This document shows, piece by piece, positions 15,073 to 24,601 of a stretch of 55,749 nucleotides of DNA; positions within the stretch are counted from its first letter, which is position 1, and every line of letters begins with the position of its first letter. The DNA is from Pantoea phytobeneficialis. GTDB taxonomy: Bacteria > Pseudomonadota > Gammaproteobacteria > Enterobacterales > Enterobacteriaceae. The notes under the pieces are model-generated. The model saw only the letters and a list, made by a program, of their open reading frames with translations. It made no database searches and had not been told where the DNA came from. The stretch is taken from assembly GCF_009728735.1 (NCBI RefSeq), contig NZ_CP024640.1, forward strand, positions 211,542 to 267,290, read 5' to 3'. The translations under genes were made by a program, and so were the position numbers.

Positions 15073-16041
15073 TCATTCCTGCTTATCAGATGCAGCATGT
15101 TTATCCCTGAAGGAGGACAGTCGATACAGCGGTCCATCGCGCGATGCAGCCCGATGCGCGGAAGGCGAGACACCGTAAACCCGCCGGAAGACGGTGCTGA
15201 AGGTGCTTTCAGCGGCATAGCCCAGGCGAAACGCCAGATGCTTGATCGGTTCGGTGCTAAGTCGGAGGGCCTTGCTGGCGAGCTGCATTCTCCAGTGGGT
15301 GACATAATTCAGGGGCGATGTCCCGGTCGTTTCAGTGAAACGACGGGCAAAACCGGCACGCGACAGGCCGGCAATTGCGGCGAGCTCCATCAGTTGCCAG
15401 CTTTTGGCCGGTTCCGCATGAATTGCCGTTACCGCCCGCATGATCCGTGCGTCCTGCAAGGCGCCGATCCAGCCATGCAACTGTGCCTCCTCTGAAAATA
15501 ACCAACTACGAAACCCTTCGATCATCACCAGATGCATCAAATGGTTGCCCGCCAGCGCCGAACCGGGGCGATTTGACTGGCTTTCATCATGCAGCCTGGT
15601 CATCAGCCAGTTAAGTGTGGAGGAGGAGTCAGAAGTGGAATGCAGAGGAATCACCACCGGCAAAACGTTGAGAAGTTGTTCAGCGGAAACCGGATCAATC
15701 TCCATTTTTCCTGCCAGCAACAGGCTGTCTTCACCGCCATAATCGGCCAGGCCATTTTTTCTCACATAAGGCACGCTTTCTGATGAGACAGGCAGCAGTG
15801 CCGGGTCGGAGGCCATGATAAAAGGTGCGGATCGCGTAATAATGACCCCGTCACCCGGCGACAGCGCTCGCCAGTGATTCTCTGCCTCCAGACGAAACCA
15901 AATTTTTCCCTGCCGGACCGCCATAAATTTCATGCCGGAAAAGCCAGGGTAACGCATCGACCAACAGGGGCCGGTGGTCTGCCCGGTGGTCACATAACTT
16001 TGTGCCGACAGCAGTTGAAGCACATCAGACAGCAGGTCCAT
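15073..16041 (-). CDS. AraC-family regulator with N-terminal cupin domain
   Basis: This 322-residue regulator has an N-terminal cupin ligand-binding half (about 1-190, with GKIWFRLEAENHWRALSPGD) and a C-terminal double helix-turn-helix (about 215-305: MELAAIAGLSRAGFARRFTETTG, then IKHLAFRLGYAAESTFSTVFRRVYG). This domain pair is common among activators of neighbouring MFS exporters. It is divergent from the MFS gene at 16221 across about 180 bases, which I take as its main target. Its inducer is unknown. The minus-strand MFS gene downstream could also be controlled. Confidence 0.83.
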   Translation of the reverse strand: MDLLSDVLQLLSAQSYVTTGQTTGPCWSMRYPGFSGMKFMAVRQGKIWFRLEAENHWRALSPGDGVIITRSAPFIMASDPALLPVSSESVPYVRKNGLADYGGEDSLLLAGKMEIDPVSAEQLLNVLPVVIPLHSTSDSSSTLNWLMTRLHDESQSNRPGSALAGNHLMHLVMIEGFRSWLFSEEAQLHGWIGALQDARIMRAVTAIHAEPAKSWQLMELAAIAGLSRAGFARRFTETTGTSPLNYVTHWRMQLASKALRLSTEPIKHLAFRLGYAAESTFSTVFRRVYGVSPSAHRAASRDGPLYRLSSFRDKHAASDKQE

Positions 16042-16220
16042 AAGACTTTCACCAAAAAAAGAGTCCCATTAGATTAGCAAAAGACTCATCAGCAAGCGCC
16101 TGGCTATTGATGATTTTACTTCATAACACCATTGGCTTTTAACGGCTTAATTTCACGATGGATGTTTGCTAAAAAGGCCGATTATCCAGCCATTTTCCGT
16201 TATGAACAGAAGGAGAACGC

Positions 16221-17411
16221 GTGACTAAACTGGCACCCTCAGTGGGGATGTCCCAAAGCCTGACCCTGTTATTCTCCATTGCTGGCGGTATGGCGGTGGG
16301 CAACCTGTATTGGGTACAGCCGCTGCTGCACGACATCGGTGATGCCTTCCATATCTTGCCGGGCCATGCGGGTTTGTTGGTGACGCTGACCCAGATTGGC
16401 TATGCCGTGGGTGTGATGTTGATTGTCCCCCTTGGCGATAGTCACAATCGCCGCCGCCTGATCCCGGCGATGATGGCGGTTTCCGCGCTTGCGCTGCTCG
16501 CCAGTGCGCTTTCTCCCTCCTTTGCTTTCCTGCTTGTCTCGCTGTTTTTGGTGGGTCTTACCACGGTGACGGGGCAACTGCTGATTCCACTGGCAGGTGA
16601 CCTGGCGGCAGACAACCAGCGGGGCAGGATCGTCGGGACGGTGGTGTCAGGGGTGTTGACTGGCATTCTTGCGTCACGCACCGTCAGTGGGCTGGTGGCC
16701 GATGCATTTGGCTGGCGGGCTATTTATCTCTTTGCTGCGGTGATGACGCTGGTGTTGGCCGCGATCTTATGGCGTGCTCTGCCCGGTGATCGGCCACGTC
16801 AGGCGGGTTCATACCTGCAACTGTTGAGCTCCGTGGTGACGGTGGTGCGGCAGCATCCCACCGTGCAGGTGACACTGATATTAGGTGCCCTCGGTTTTTC
16901 GGTTTTTACGCTGTTCTGGACCGGACTGACGTTTTTACTCAGCGCGCCCCCGTTTGGATTTAGCGCCAGCCAGATTGGTCTGGTCGGCCTTGTGGGACTG
17001 GCCGGTGCGCTGGCGGCACGACGTGCCGGGCGCTTGCACGATCGGGGATGGTCGGTCGGTGCGACAGGGGCTGCGCTACTGCTGGTGATGGTTTCACTGA
17101 TCATCGCGGAGGCCGGTGCAACATCCATCATCGCGATTCTGGTGGCGGTGTTATTGCTGGATGTGGCGATTCAGGCGATCAACGTACTTAATCAAACCCG
17201 GTTGTTCGCGGTGGACGCACAGGCCCGCAGTCGTCTGAATACGGCTTTTGTGGTCAGCAACTTTATCGGTGGGGCGATCGGTTCTGCGCTTGCCGGTACA
17301 TTATGGCAACTGGGTGGCTGGTCAGGCATCACCACCGGGGAGATGATGCTGACCGCCTGCGCGCTGCTGATCTGGCTGGCACAACGCAGGCGGCTCAGGG
17401 GATTAAGTTAG
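16221..17411 (+). CDS. MFS transporter, 12-TM exporter
   Basis: This 396-residue protein has twelve hydrophobic segments. The N-terminus has MAVGNLYWVQPLLHDIGDAF, a signature of an enterobacterial MFS subgroup usually paired with AraC/cupin regulators, followed by QIGYAVGVMLIVPLGDSHNRRRLI (motif A-like). It starts at GTG with a strong AAGGAG seven bases upstream; no better ATG is in frame. The gene is divergent from the AraC/cupin regulator and converges on the CLC gene 17 bases away. Export of an antimicrobial or metabolite is likely; the substrate is unknown. Confidence 0.83.
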   Translation: MTKLAPSVGMSQSLTLLFSIAGGMAVGNLYWVQPLLHDIGDAFHILPGHAGLLVTLTQIGYAVGVMLIVPLGDSHNRRRLIPAMMAVSALALLASALSPSFAFLLVSLFLVGLTTVTGQLLIPLAGDLAADNQRGRIVGTVVSGVLTGILASRTVSGLVADAFGWRAIYLFAAVMTLVLAAILWRALPGDRPRQAGSYLQLLSSVVTVVRQHPTVQVTLILGALGFSVFTLFWTGLTFLLSAPPFGFSASQIGLVGLVGLAGALAARRAGRLHDRGWSVGATGAALLLVMVSLIIAEAGATSIIAILVAVLLLDVAIQAINVLNQTRLFAVDAQARSRLNTAFVVSNFIGGAIGSALAGTLWQLGGWSGITTGEMMLTACALLIWLAQRRRLRGLS

Positions 17412-17428
17412 GGCAGGGCGATGTTAGA

Positions 17429-18685
17429 TTAACGCTGCGTTTTCTCCAGTACCCGGCAGGTGATCACCGCACCTGCGGCACACAGCAGGGCGGGGACAAA
17501 ATAGTCATGGTTCATATGGGTAAACTCCATCACCAGCGTTACGGCGGTCAGCGGCATTTGCATCGAGGCGGCGAGGAAGGCGGCGCCGCCCACCAGCGCA
17601 AAGCTGCCGATGTCGCCACCGGGGAACATCAGTTGCCAGAGTACGCAGAGCAGCAGGCTGAGCAGACCACCGACCGTCAGACCAGGGGTCAGTAACCCGC
17701 CTTCGGCACCACCGCGTAACACCGCCAGAATCACCACCATTTTTAAACCTAATAACCACGCCGCATGGTGAAAATTGATGCTGTCGCTCAGCGCCAGTTG
17801 CATGGGGCCTTTGCCGTTACCTGGTAGTTCCGGGAACCAGAGGCTGAGAACAGCCAGCAGGGAAAATGCCAGCAAACAGAATACGGGCATCTGCCAGTTG
17901 TCTTTCACCTCGGCGCGGGCGGCACCGGTGGTTTTACGGAACAACCACGCACCAGCTCCCAACACCGGGCCAGCAACAATCGCCCATGCCAGAAATGACG
18001 GAGACAGGACACCAGAGGCAAAGTGATATTGTGATTCATTGCCCAAACCCAGCGTGGCGGTCCAGGCAGCGATGGCCGAAGTGATAATCGCCGCCAGCGT
18101 TTTCTCCCAACTGAATGACAGCAACAACACTTCGAGGGTAAACAGCGCACCAGCCAGCGGCACGTTATAGACGGCAGCCAGACCGGCACCGGCACCACAG
18201 GCTATCAGCGTGCGCGCCTCATCAGCCGCTAATCCGAGTCGACGGGCCATAAAGCCGCCTGCCAGCGCCCCCATTTCACGCGGGGCAACTTCGCGCCCCA
18301 GCGGTGATCCTAAGGCAACGGTGACAATTTGCAGCAGTGCGTGCAGGGTGGTGGTGCCTGGCGGCATCGGTGTGGCGTTGGATGAAACGGCGGCTTTGAT
18401 AGAAACACGTTTGCGTCCATAGCGCCCCAGTAACCACCAGCCACAACCCGCCACCAGGCCGCCGGTGATAATCGCGGCCAGACGCCGCAAGTGATCGGCA
18501 TCGGTCACGCCCTGGAGAAAGGATTCGGGACTGATGATGCGGTCCATGCTGTAACCAAATGCGAGATGCTGAATGCTGTGCAAGATCATGGCGAGAAGCA
18601 TCCCCGCCAGACCGGCGAGGAATCCGGTCATCACCACAGCGACCAGACGTATTAGCGGCTTCGTTTCGCCAACAGGATGAGTCAT
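17429..18685 (-). CDS. CLC-family chloride channel/antiporter
   Basis: This 418-residue membrane protein has the CLC fold. GSPLGREVAPREMG matches the family's GREGP ion-binding segment and keeps the gating glutamate (Glu132, equivalent to E. coli ClcA E148), although the final Gly-Pro is changed to Val-Ala-Pro. ACGAGAGLAAVYNVPLAGALFTLE is helix G-H, and GGLLTPGLTVGG corresponds to the GxFxP motif. The canonical GSGIP motif is not recognisable in helix D. It resembles ClcB-like voltage-gated channels more than ClcA. Role: chloride movement, perhaps in acid resistance. The variant motifs may change selectivity or gating. Confidence 0.82.
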   Translation of the reverse strand: MTHPVGETKPLIRLVAVVMTGFLAGLAGMLLAMILHSIQHLAFGYSMDRIISPESFLQGVTDADHLRRLAAIITGGLVAGCGWWLLGRYGRKRVSIKAAVSSNATPMPPGTTTLHALLQIVTVALGSPLGREVAPREMGALAGGFMARRLGLAADEARTLIACGAGAGLAAVYNVPLAGALFTLEVLLLSFSWEKTLAAIITSAIAAWTATLGLGNESQYHFASGVLSPSFLAWAIVAGPVLGAGAWLFRKTTGAARAEVKDNWQMPVFCLLAFSLLAVLSLWFPELPGNGKGPMQLALSDSINFHHAAWLLGLKMVVILAVLRGGAEGGLLTPGLTVGGLLSLLLCVLWQLMFPGGDIGSFALVGGAAFLAASMQMPLTAVTLVMEFTHMNHDYFVPALLCAAGAVITCRVLEKTQR

Positions 18686-18796
18686 TACCTGGCGTCCTTG
18701 AAGAATTGAAGACGCAAAGATAACAGGAACTTAGTAAATATTTCGTCTATCAAGACCAATCTGCCAGCGCGCAGACACGTCTGAAGGGGGGGATGC

Positions 18797-19012
18797 TCAG
18801 GGATCGAGAGATTCAGGGATGCTGATTTTTTTGAGTTTTATCATGAATCGATCGCCCTCTTTTTTAATCTTTGCTCCCCGCTCACACCAGTAATCAGAGA
18901 GGGCAAAAAAGTCATCGCTGCTGATATCAAAATCAATGATGACTTCTTTATGTTCACCGCTCAGTAGCTTGTCGTTAACGTCACGAATTGAGGTCGCTTT
19001 TACGCTTTTCAT
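18797..19012 (-). CDS. Small hypothetical protein (71 aa)
   Basis: I do not recognise this protein. It has no signal peptide or membrane segment, is rich in lysine and acidic residues, and shows an alpha-beta pattern (EVIIDFDISSDDFFALSDYW, then DRFMIKLKKISIP). A single Cys lies mid-protein (YWCERG). The case for a real gene is an ATG with GGGGAACG in front, coding-like composition, and no larger gene in any other frame over this 350-base gap. A REP hairpin lies 28 bases upstream of its start. Confidence 0.55.
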   Translation of the reverse strand: MKSVKATSIRDVNDKLLSGEHKEVIIDFDISSDDFFALSDYWCERGAKIKKEGDRFMIKLKKISIPESLDP

Positions 19013-19040
19013 CTCGTTCCCCGGATTTTAGAAAACAGAT

Positions 19041-19070
19041 CGTAGCGGCGCGAGTTATCGCGCCGCTACG
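19041..19070. repeat. REP-type repeat, perfect single hairpin
   Basis: CGTAGCGGCGCGA and TCGCGCCGCTACG form a perfect 13-bp stem with a GTTA loop, the cleanest copy in the window. It lies between the GtHNL-like cupin gene and the small hypothetical gene, both on the minus strand. Confidence 0.88.
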
Positions 19071-19185
19071 AGTACGTGCAAACACTACGCTTTTTTTAGC
19101 ACAGTTTTTTGGCCGCTTCGGAAAATTCGGAGTAAACCACGCGAAATGTTAAGCGCCGCGGCAGCTTAACGGCTGAGCGTAACGG

Positions 19186-19584
19186 TTACTTTTGGTACTG
19201 TTCGTCGGTGACTTTTTCCATCCAGTCAACCGGGCTGCCATTCAGGGATTCGGCAATCGCAATATGCGTCATGGCATTGTCAGGTGTAGCGCCATGCCAG
19301 TGCTTCACCCCTTCCGGGATAAAGACGATGTCACCCTGATTCATTACCACCGTTTCTTCACCTTCGCACTGAATCCAGCCCTGGCCGTGGGTGATGATCA
19401 GCGTTTGTCCGAACGGGTGGGTATGCCAGGCGGTACGCGCGCCCGGTTCGAAAGTGACCGTCGCGCCACCGACACGCGCTGACTCCGTACCGCTGAAGGG
19501 GGCATCGATCCTCACCGTACCGGTGAAATACTCTTCCGGGCCTTTACGTGATGGAACGGAGCCGTTAGCGATAATTTTCAACAT
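19186..19584 (-). CDS. Cupin-domain protein, GtHNL/mandelonitrile lyase-like
   Basis: This 132-residue single cupin barrel has metal ligands in the arrangement of the manganese-dependent hydroxynitrile lyase of Granulicella tundricola: RTAWHTHPFGQT supplies two His and a Gln, and GVKHWHGATPDNAMTHIAI supplies the last His. The ends EEYFTGTVRIDAPF and VDWMEKVTDEQY also match that family. In vivo such proteins are thought to act with carboxymuconolactone decarboxylase-like partners rather than as cyanogenic enzymes; a possible partner is at 27148-27804. A ribosome binding site (GAGGAAC) precedes the ATG. A GTTAAGC...GCTTAAC hairpin (19148-19170) follows the stop. Confidence 0.8.
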   Translation of the reverse strand: MLKIIANGSVPSRKGPEEYFTGTVRIDAPFSGTESARVGGATVTFEPGARTAWHTHPFGQTLIITHGQGWIQCEGEETVVMNQGDIVFIPEGVKHWHGATPDNAMTHIAIAESLNGSPVDWMEKVTDEQYQK

Positions 19585-19674
19585 GTGATGTTCCTCTTTT
19601 GTCGTTCATGAGTGATGCAATCACTCTACCAAAGGCGGTGTTAAGTGATTAGATAGCGTAATGCGATTAAACCT

Positions 19675-19689
19675 ATGAGCATTGCTCAT
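19675..19689. promoter_or_regulatory. 15-bp palindrome upstream of the cupin gene, possible operator
   Basis: ATGAGCA-T-TGCTCAT is a perfect palindrome with one central base, 90 bases upstream of the cupin start and immediately downstream of the RND operon. It could be an operator for the cupin gene; no dedicated regulator is adjacent. Confidence 0.35.
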
Positions 19690-19694
19690 GAGTT

Positions 19695-19723
19695 CCGCCC
19701 AGCCAGAGATACTGACTGGGCGG
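19695..19723 (-). terminator. Hairpin after the RND pump operon
   Basis: CCGCCCAGCCAG and CTGACTGGGCGG pair at 11 of 12 positions around a 5-base loop, starting five bases past the stop of the pump gene. No clear T run follows on the minus strand, so termination may be only partly intrinsic. Confidence 0.55.
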
Positions 19724-19728
19724 GACGA

Positions 19729-22700
19729 TTACACGAGGATGTCCTCTTCGTCCTCTTCGTCCTCATCGTCCTCATCGTCGCGGGGCTTGCCGCCAAAGCG
19801 GTTACGCACCACCACAAAGAACACCGGGACAAAATAGATAGCCAGCAGGGTTGCCGCCACCATCCCGCCGATTACCCCGGTGCCGACGGCATTCTGTGCA
19901 CCGGAACCGGCACCAGAACTCAGTGCCAGCGGCAGTACACCGAGAATAAACGCCAGCGATGTCATCAGAATCGGACGCAGGCGCATACGGGCCGCTTCCA
20001 GCGTGGCTTCCACCACGCCTTTACCTTCTTTCTCGATCTGGTCTTTGGCGAATTCTACGATCAGGATGGCGTTCTTCGCCGACAGACCGATGGTGGTTAA
20101 CAGGCCAACCACGAAGTAAACATCGTTATTCAGCCCACGCAGCATGGTAGCGACCAGCGCACCAAACACGCCAAGCGGCACCACCAGCATCACCGAGAAC
20201 GGAATCGACCAGCTCTCGTACAGCGCCGCCAGGCACAGGAACACCACAATCAATGACAGGGCGTACAGCGCCGGTGCCTGTTCGCCGGTCATGCGTTCCT
20301 GGTACGACATGCCGGTCCAGTCAAAGCCGACGCCAGGTGGCAGTTGTTTCGCCAGTTGTTCCATCAGCGCCATCGCTTCGCCCGAACTTTTACCCGGTGC
20401 CGGCTGACCGAGAATTTCCAGGGAAGACAGGCCGTTATAACGTTCCAGACGCGGTGAGCCGTAAACCCACTCGGCTGTCGAGAAGCTGGCAAACGGCACC
20501 ATCTTGCCGTTGCTGGCGCGCACGTACCAGTTATCCATATCTTTTGGCATCATGCGATACGGCGCGTCGCTCATCACGTAGACCTTTTTCACCCTGCCGT
20601 GGTCAATGAAGTCGTTAACATAACTGCCGCCCCAGGCGCTGCTCAGGGTGGTATTGATGTCGGACAGATCGACGCCCAGTGCGGTGGCTTTCTCCTGGTC
20701 AATGTTGACTTTGTACTGCGGGCTGTCTTCCATGCCGTTCGGACGCACCGCCACCAGCGTATCGGGATGCTGGCGTGCCAGATCCAGCAGCTGGTTACGT
20801 GCGGCCACCAGTTTGTCATGCCCCAAACTGCCCTGGTCAATCAACTCAAAGTCAAAACCGGTCGCGTTACCCAGCGCAATGATCGGCGGCAGGTTAAAGG
20901 CCACCACATTGGCATCCATGATTTTGCTGAACGCTTTAGCGGCACGGCTGACAATACCGTCAACTTTGTTCTCTTCACCCGGACGCTGTGACCAGTCCTT
21001 CAGGCCGATAAAGGCGATCCCCACGTTCTGGCCCCGTCCGGCAAAGCCGAAGCCGTTGACCGTCAGCACGTTCTCAACGTTGCTTTTCTCGTTGTTCAGG
21101 TAGTAATCATTGACCTGATCCAGCACTGCCTGGGTACGTTCCTGGGTAGCACCGGCCGGCAGGATGGCCTGGGTGGCGAGCACCCCCTGATCTTCCGACG
21201 GCAGGAACGAGGTGGGCAGGCGCATAAACAGCACCGCCATCCCGACGACCAGTACACCGTAAATCACCAGATAGCGCCCGCTCTTGTTCAGCATACGCGC
21301 CACAGAACCGGTGTAATGATGTGCACTTTGCTCAAACTTGCGGTTAAACCAGCCGAACAGCCCGCGATGTTGCCCGTGGCTACCGGGTTTAACCGGCTTC
21401 AGGATGGTGACACACAGCGCTGGAGTGAGGATCAACGCCACCAGCACCGAGAGCGCCATCGCGGAAACAATGGTGATGGAGAACTGGCGATAGATTACCC
21501 CGGTACTGCCGCCAAAGAACGCCATCGGTACAAACACCGCCGACAACACCAGCGCAATGCCGACCAGCGCCCCCTGAATTTGCCCCATCGATTTACGCGT
21601 GGCGGCCTTCGGTTTCAGGCCCTCCTCAGCCATCACGCGCTCGACGTTCTCCACCACCACGATGGCGTCATCCACCAGCAAACCGATCGCCAGCACCATG
21701 CCGAACATGGTCAGGGTGTTAATCGAGTAACCGAAGGCAGCGAGGATGCCAAAGGTACCCAGCAGCACCACCGGTACGGCAATGGTCGGGATCAGCGTGG
21801 CGCGGAAACTCTGCAAAAACAGGTACATCACCAGGAACACCAGCACGATGGCTTCAAACAGCGTTTTCACTACCTCGTGGATCGAGATACTGATAAACGG
21901 CGTGGTGTCGTAGGGATAGACCACCTTCAGTCCCTGCGGGAAGTAAGGTTTCAATTCATTAATTTTCGCGCGGATAGCATTGGCGGTATCCAGCGCGTTA
22001 GCGCCTGCCGCCAGCTGAATACCCAATGCTGACGCCGGTTTGCCATTGATTTTAACCACAAAGTTATAGTTCTCACCGCCGCGCTCGATCCGCGCCACAT
22101 CATGCAGACGCACCTGCGAGCCGTCGCTGTTCACTTTCAGCAGGATGTTGCCAAACTCTTCCGGCGAGGTGAGTCGGGTCTGGGCAATGATCGAGGCGTT
22201 AAGCTGCTGACCTTTTACCGGCGGCGCGCCACCAAGTTGACCGGCGGCAATCTGCGCATTCTGGGTTTCAATCATGCTCATCACATCCACCGGCGTCAGC
22301 TGGTAGTTGTTCAGCTTGTTGGGATCGAGCCAGATACGCATCGCGTACTGCGAACCAAACAGCGTGGTATCCCCCACGCCGTTGATACGGCTGATGGGAT
22401 CTTTCAGGTTAGCCGCCACGTAATCGGCAATATCTTCCATGCTCATGCGGCCGGTTTCATCGACGAAACCGGGCACCAGGAAGAACACGCTGGAGGATTT
22501 GCGCACGGTGATGCCCTGCTGCTGCACTTCCTGCGGCAGCAGGGGGGTGGCGAGCTGCAACTTGTTCTGCACCTGCACCTGAGCGATATCCGGGTCAGTG
22601 CCGTTCTCAAACGACAGCGTCAGCTGAAGCGTGCCGGATGAATCGCTGGTGGAGGACATATACATCAGGCCATCCAGCCCGCTCATGTTCTGCTCAATCA

Positions 22701-22890
22701 CCTGGGTCACGGTGTTCTGCAACGTGGTGGCATCCGCACCTGGATAGGTGGCACGGATTTGCACTGAGGTGGGCGCAACGTCCGGGTATTGCTCCACTGG
22801 CAGTTTCAGGATCGAAATTCCCCCGGCCAGCATGATGATAATTGCCAGCACCCAGGCAAAGATCGGGCGGTCAATAAAGAATCTGGACAT
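19729..22890 (-). CDS. RND multidrug efflux permease, AcrB-type, with acidic C-terminal tail
   Basis: This 1053-residue inner membrane pump is very similar to E. coli AcrB over its whole length ([21 protein letters not shown] at the start). The proton relay Asp407-Asp408 ([17 protein letters not shown]) is at identical numbering, and the hydrophobic trap Phe136 and Phe178 and the [10 protein letters not shown] loop are present. It works as a trimer with the upstream adaptor and a TolC-type channel encoded elsewhere. The start overlaps the adaptor stop (TGATG). The C-terminus differs: after GGKPR it ends in an almost purely acidic run ([13 protein letters not shown], then ILV) encoded by four 9-bp repeats. 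AcrD or AcrF-type roles are alternatives; no symbol is assigned. Confidence 0.9.
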   Translation of the reverse strand: MSRFFIDRPIFAWVLAIIIMLAGGISILKLPVEQYPDVAPTSVQIRATYPGADATTLQNTVTQVIEQNMSGLDGLMYMSSTSDSSGTLQLTLSFENGTDPDIAQVQVQNKLQLATPLLPQEVQQQGITVRKSSSVFFLVPGFVDETGRMSMEDIADYVAANLKDPISRINGVGDTTLFGSQYAMRIWLDPNKLNNYQLTPVDVMSMIETQNAQIAAGQLGGAPPVKGQQLNASIIAQTRLTSPEEFGNILLKVNSDGSQVRLHDVARIERGGENYNFVVKINGKPASALGIQLAAGANALDTANAIRAKINELKPYFPQGLKVVYPYDTTPFISISIHEVVKTLFEAIVLVFLVMYLFLQSFRATLIPTIAVPVVLLGTFGILAAFGYSINTLTMFGMVLAIGLLVDDAIVVVENVERVMAEEGLKPKAATRKSMGQIQGALVGIALVLSAVFVPMAFFGGSTGVIYRQFSITIVSAMALSVLVALILTPALCVTILKPVKPGSHGQHRGLFGWFNRKFEQSAHHYTGSVARMLNKSGRYLVIYGVLVVGMAVLFMRLPTSFLPSEDQGVLATQAILPAGATQERTQAVLDQVNDYYLNNEKSNVENVLTVNGFGFAGRGQNVGIAFIGLKDWSQRPGEENKVDGIVSRAAKAFSKIMDANVVAFNLPPIIALGNATGFDFELIDQGSLGHDKLVAARNQLLDLARQHPDTLVAVRPNGMEDSPQYKVNIDQEKATALGVDLSDINTTLSSAWGGSYVNDFIDHGRVKKVYVMSDAPYRMMPKDMDNWYVRASNGKMVPFASFSTAEWVYGSPRLERYNGLSSLEILGQPAPGKSSGEAMALMEQLAKQLPPGVGFDWTGMSYQERMTGEQAPALYALSLIVVFLCLAALYESWSIPFSVMLVVPLGVFGALVATMLRGLNNDVYFVVGLLTTIGLSAKNAILIVEFAKDQIEKEGKGVVEATLEAARMRLRPILMTSLAFILGVLPLALSSGAGSGAQNAVGTGVIGGMVAATLLAIYFVPVFFVVVRNRFGGKPRDDEDDEDEEDEEDILV
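19742..19777. repeat. Four tandem 9-bp repeats inside the RND pump gene
   Basis: TCCTCTTCG twice followed by TCCTCATCG twice. On the minus strand these encode repeated Asp/Glu triplets that form the acidic tail of the pump. Such repeats can change copy number in frame by slippage. Confidence 0.9.
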
Positions 22891-24050
22891 CAGTCGGCGG
22901 TTCCTGTGGGCGAAGGGGCGGTGAGAGGTTTAACGGTCATACCGGGTTGGGCACGTTGAATGCCGGAGACAATCACGCGTTCGCCGGATTGCAGACCGCC
23001 AGTCACGCGCCATTTGTCACCTGCGGTCTGCGAGACGCTGATGGTGCGCACTTCTACCTTGTTAGCGCTGTCAACCACCAGCGCGGTGGCGTCACCGCGC
23101 GGCGTACGGGTCACCGCCTGCTGTGGGATCAGCAATGCATTGGGATCGGTGCCTTCATCCAGGCGGGCACGGACAAACATACCGGGCAGCAACGCGTGAT
23201 CCGGGTTGGGGACAATAGCGCGTAGGGTGATGGAGCCGGTAGTTTGGTCAACGGTGACATCAGAAAATGCCAGCGTGCCACTATGGGGATAGACAGAGCC
23301 ATCGCCAAGGATCACGCTGACCACCGCTTTACCGGCATTCTGATGCAAACGACCGGAGGCCAGTTCCTGTTGCAGACGCAGGAAATCCTGGCTCGACTGG
23401 GTGACATCGACGTACAGCGGGTCCAGTTGTTGCACGGTAGCCAGCGCATCGCTTTGCGCATCCTGCACCAGCGCACCTTCAGTCACCGATGAACGCCCGA
23501 TACGGCCACTGATCGGCGAGGTAATGGTGCTCCAGGCGAGGTTGATACGGGCGGTTTCCAGTGCGGCATTGGCTGCATCCACGGCGGCACGCGTCTGGGC
23601 GGCGGTGGCCTGTGCCTGGTCATAATCCTGACGGCTGATGTAATTTGTCCCGGTCAGCGAGCGATAGCGATTCAGGGTCACCTGTGCCATGCGCGCGTTG
23701 GCTTCCGCTTCATTCACGGCTGCCCTGGCATTGTTGTAGCTGGCGCGGAAAGGGGCAGGATCGATCTGGTACAGCGTCTGACCGGCCACCACATCGCTGC
23801 CCTCGGTGAAGGCGCGTTTTAAAATTATGCCTGACACCTGTGGGCGAACTTCTGCTACACGGAATGCCGAGGTACGTCCGGGGAGTTCTGTGGACACGGG
23901 CAGTGACTGGGTAGCCAGAGTCTGGACCTGCACCTCGGGTGCGCTCTGCACTTCGGCAGCTTTTCCGGCTGAATCATCACATCCTGTTAAATTTAAAATG
24001 ACGAACGCGCATAGCAAAGCCAGAGGCTTAAGTGCCACGTTATGGGGCAT
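22890..24050 (-). CDS. RND efflux periplasmic adaptor lipoprotein, AcrA-type
   Basis: This 386-residue membrane-fusion protein has a signal peptide with lipobox LNLTGC (Cys24), so it is probably a lipoprotein anchored in the inner membrane. Order of domains: beta-barrel/lipoyl half ([34 protein letters not shown]), alpha-helical hairpin (about 100-170, starting [19 protein letters not shown]), second lipoyl half ([20 protein letters not shown]), barrel and membrane-proximal domain. It bridges the pump to the outer membrane channel. It starts 36 bases after the MarA-like regulator gene and overlaps the pump start by one base. No TetR repressor gene of the AcrR kind is adjacent. Confidence 0.9.
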   Translation of the reverse strand: MPHNVALKPLALLCAFVILNLTGCDDSAGKAAEVQSAPEVQVQTLATQSLPVSTELPGRTSAFRVAEVRPQVSGIILKRAFTEGSDVVAGQTLYQIDPAPFRASYNNARAAVNEAEANARMAQVTLNRYRSLTGTNYISRQDYDQAQATAAQTRAAVDAANAALETARINLAWSTITSPISGRIGRSSVTEGALVQDAQSDALATVQQLDPLYVDVTQSSQDFLRLQQELASGRLHQNAGKAVVSVILGDGSVYPHSGTLAFSDVTVDQTTGSITLRAIVPNPDHALLPGMFVRARLDEGTDPNALLIPQQAVTRTPRGDATALVVDSANKVEVRTISVSQTAGDKWRVTGGLQSGERVIVSGIQRAQPGMTVKPLTAPSPTGTAD

Positions 24051-24086
24051 TGTTATTTTCTCCCGGAAACCGGTAATGACGATGAG

Positions 24087-24437
24087 TTAAACCAGAAAAT
24101 TTAAATGATGTGTTTGTAAACGCCGCCAGGTTGCGGGTGGCACATGGTATTTTCTGGCAAAAGAGCGGGTAAATGACTGCTGGGAGTCGTAACCATATTT
24201 AACGGAAATATCAATGACTGTTTCACGGCTTTGAATCAAATCAAGCGCGGCCATTTCCAGCTTTTTATCACGAATATAATTGCCTAAGCTGATATTCATA
24301 ATGCGCTGAAACATTCTTTGTAAGTGCCATTTTGAATAGCCTGATCGCTGAGCAACGTCTTCTATCTTAAGAGGGCGGCGAATATTTTCGTCAATCCACG
24401 CAATTAAGTCATGGATGATAACTTCGTGTCGATCCAT
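24087..24437 (-). CDS. MarA/SoxS/RamA-like AraC-family activator
   Basis: This 116-residue protein is a bare DNA-binding unit of the MarA/SoxS/RamA type: two helix-turn-helix motifs with IEDVAQRSGYSKWHLQRMF (first recognition helix) and ISVKYGYDSQQSFTRSFARKYHVPPATWRR (second), and no ligand-binding domain. The recognition helices match RamA and MarA closely. Such proteins bind marboxes and raise efflux and stress genes. Here it is the first gene of the RND operon, 36 bases from the adaptor gene, suggesting local positive feedback on the pump. Control would come from its own transcription; the 24438-24601 region should hold that promoter. Confidence 0.82.
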   Translation of the reverse strand: MDRHEVIIHDLIAWIDENIRRPLKIEDVAQRSGYSKWHLQRMFQRIMNISLGNYIRDKKLEMAALDLIQSRETVIDISVKYGYDSQQSFTRSFARKYHVPPATWRRLQTHHLNFLV

Positions 24438-24601
24438 TTCTTTTGCACCTTATTAATAAAATTAAGGTTAGAGATGAAGGAAGACGAAATAAATCACAAG
24501 CGAAACGGGCAGTGAACACACCAACAAATCGTATGCACAGCAGGGCTAAGAATATCGGGCAGTGAGCTTGTTCAGGGATATTTCGTCTTTAGAAGGGGGG
24601 G

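Noticed and set aside
19148..19170. GTTAAGC...GCTTAAC hairpin as a proven terminator of the cupin gene
   Set aside because: The loop is itself self-complementary and no T run follows, so it is only mentioned with the gene.
21316..22032. Long plus-strand open frame (238 codons) opposite the RND pump gene
   Set aside because: Histidine/glutamine/arginine-rich translation typical of an antisense shadow; the pump on the other strand is unmistakable.
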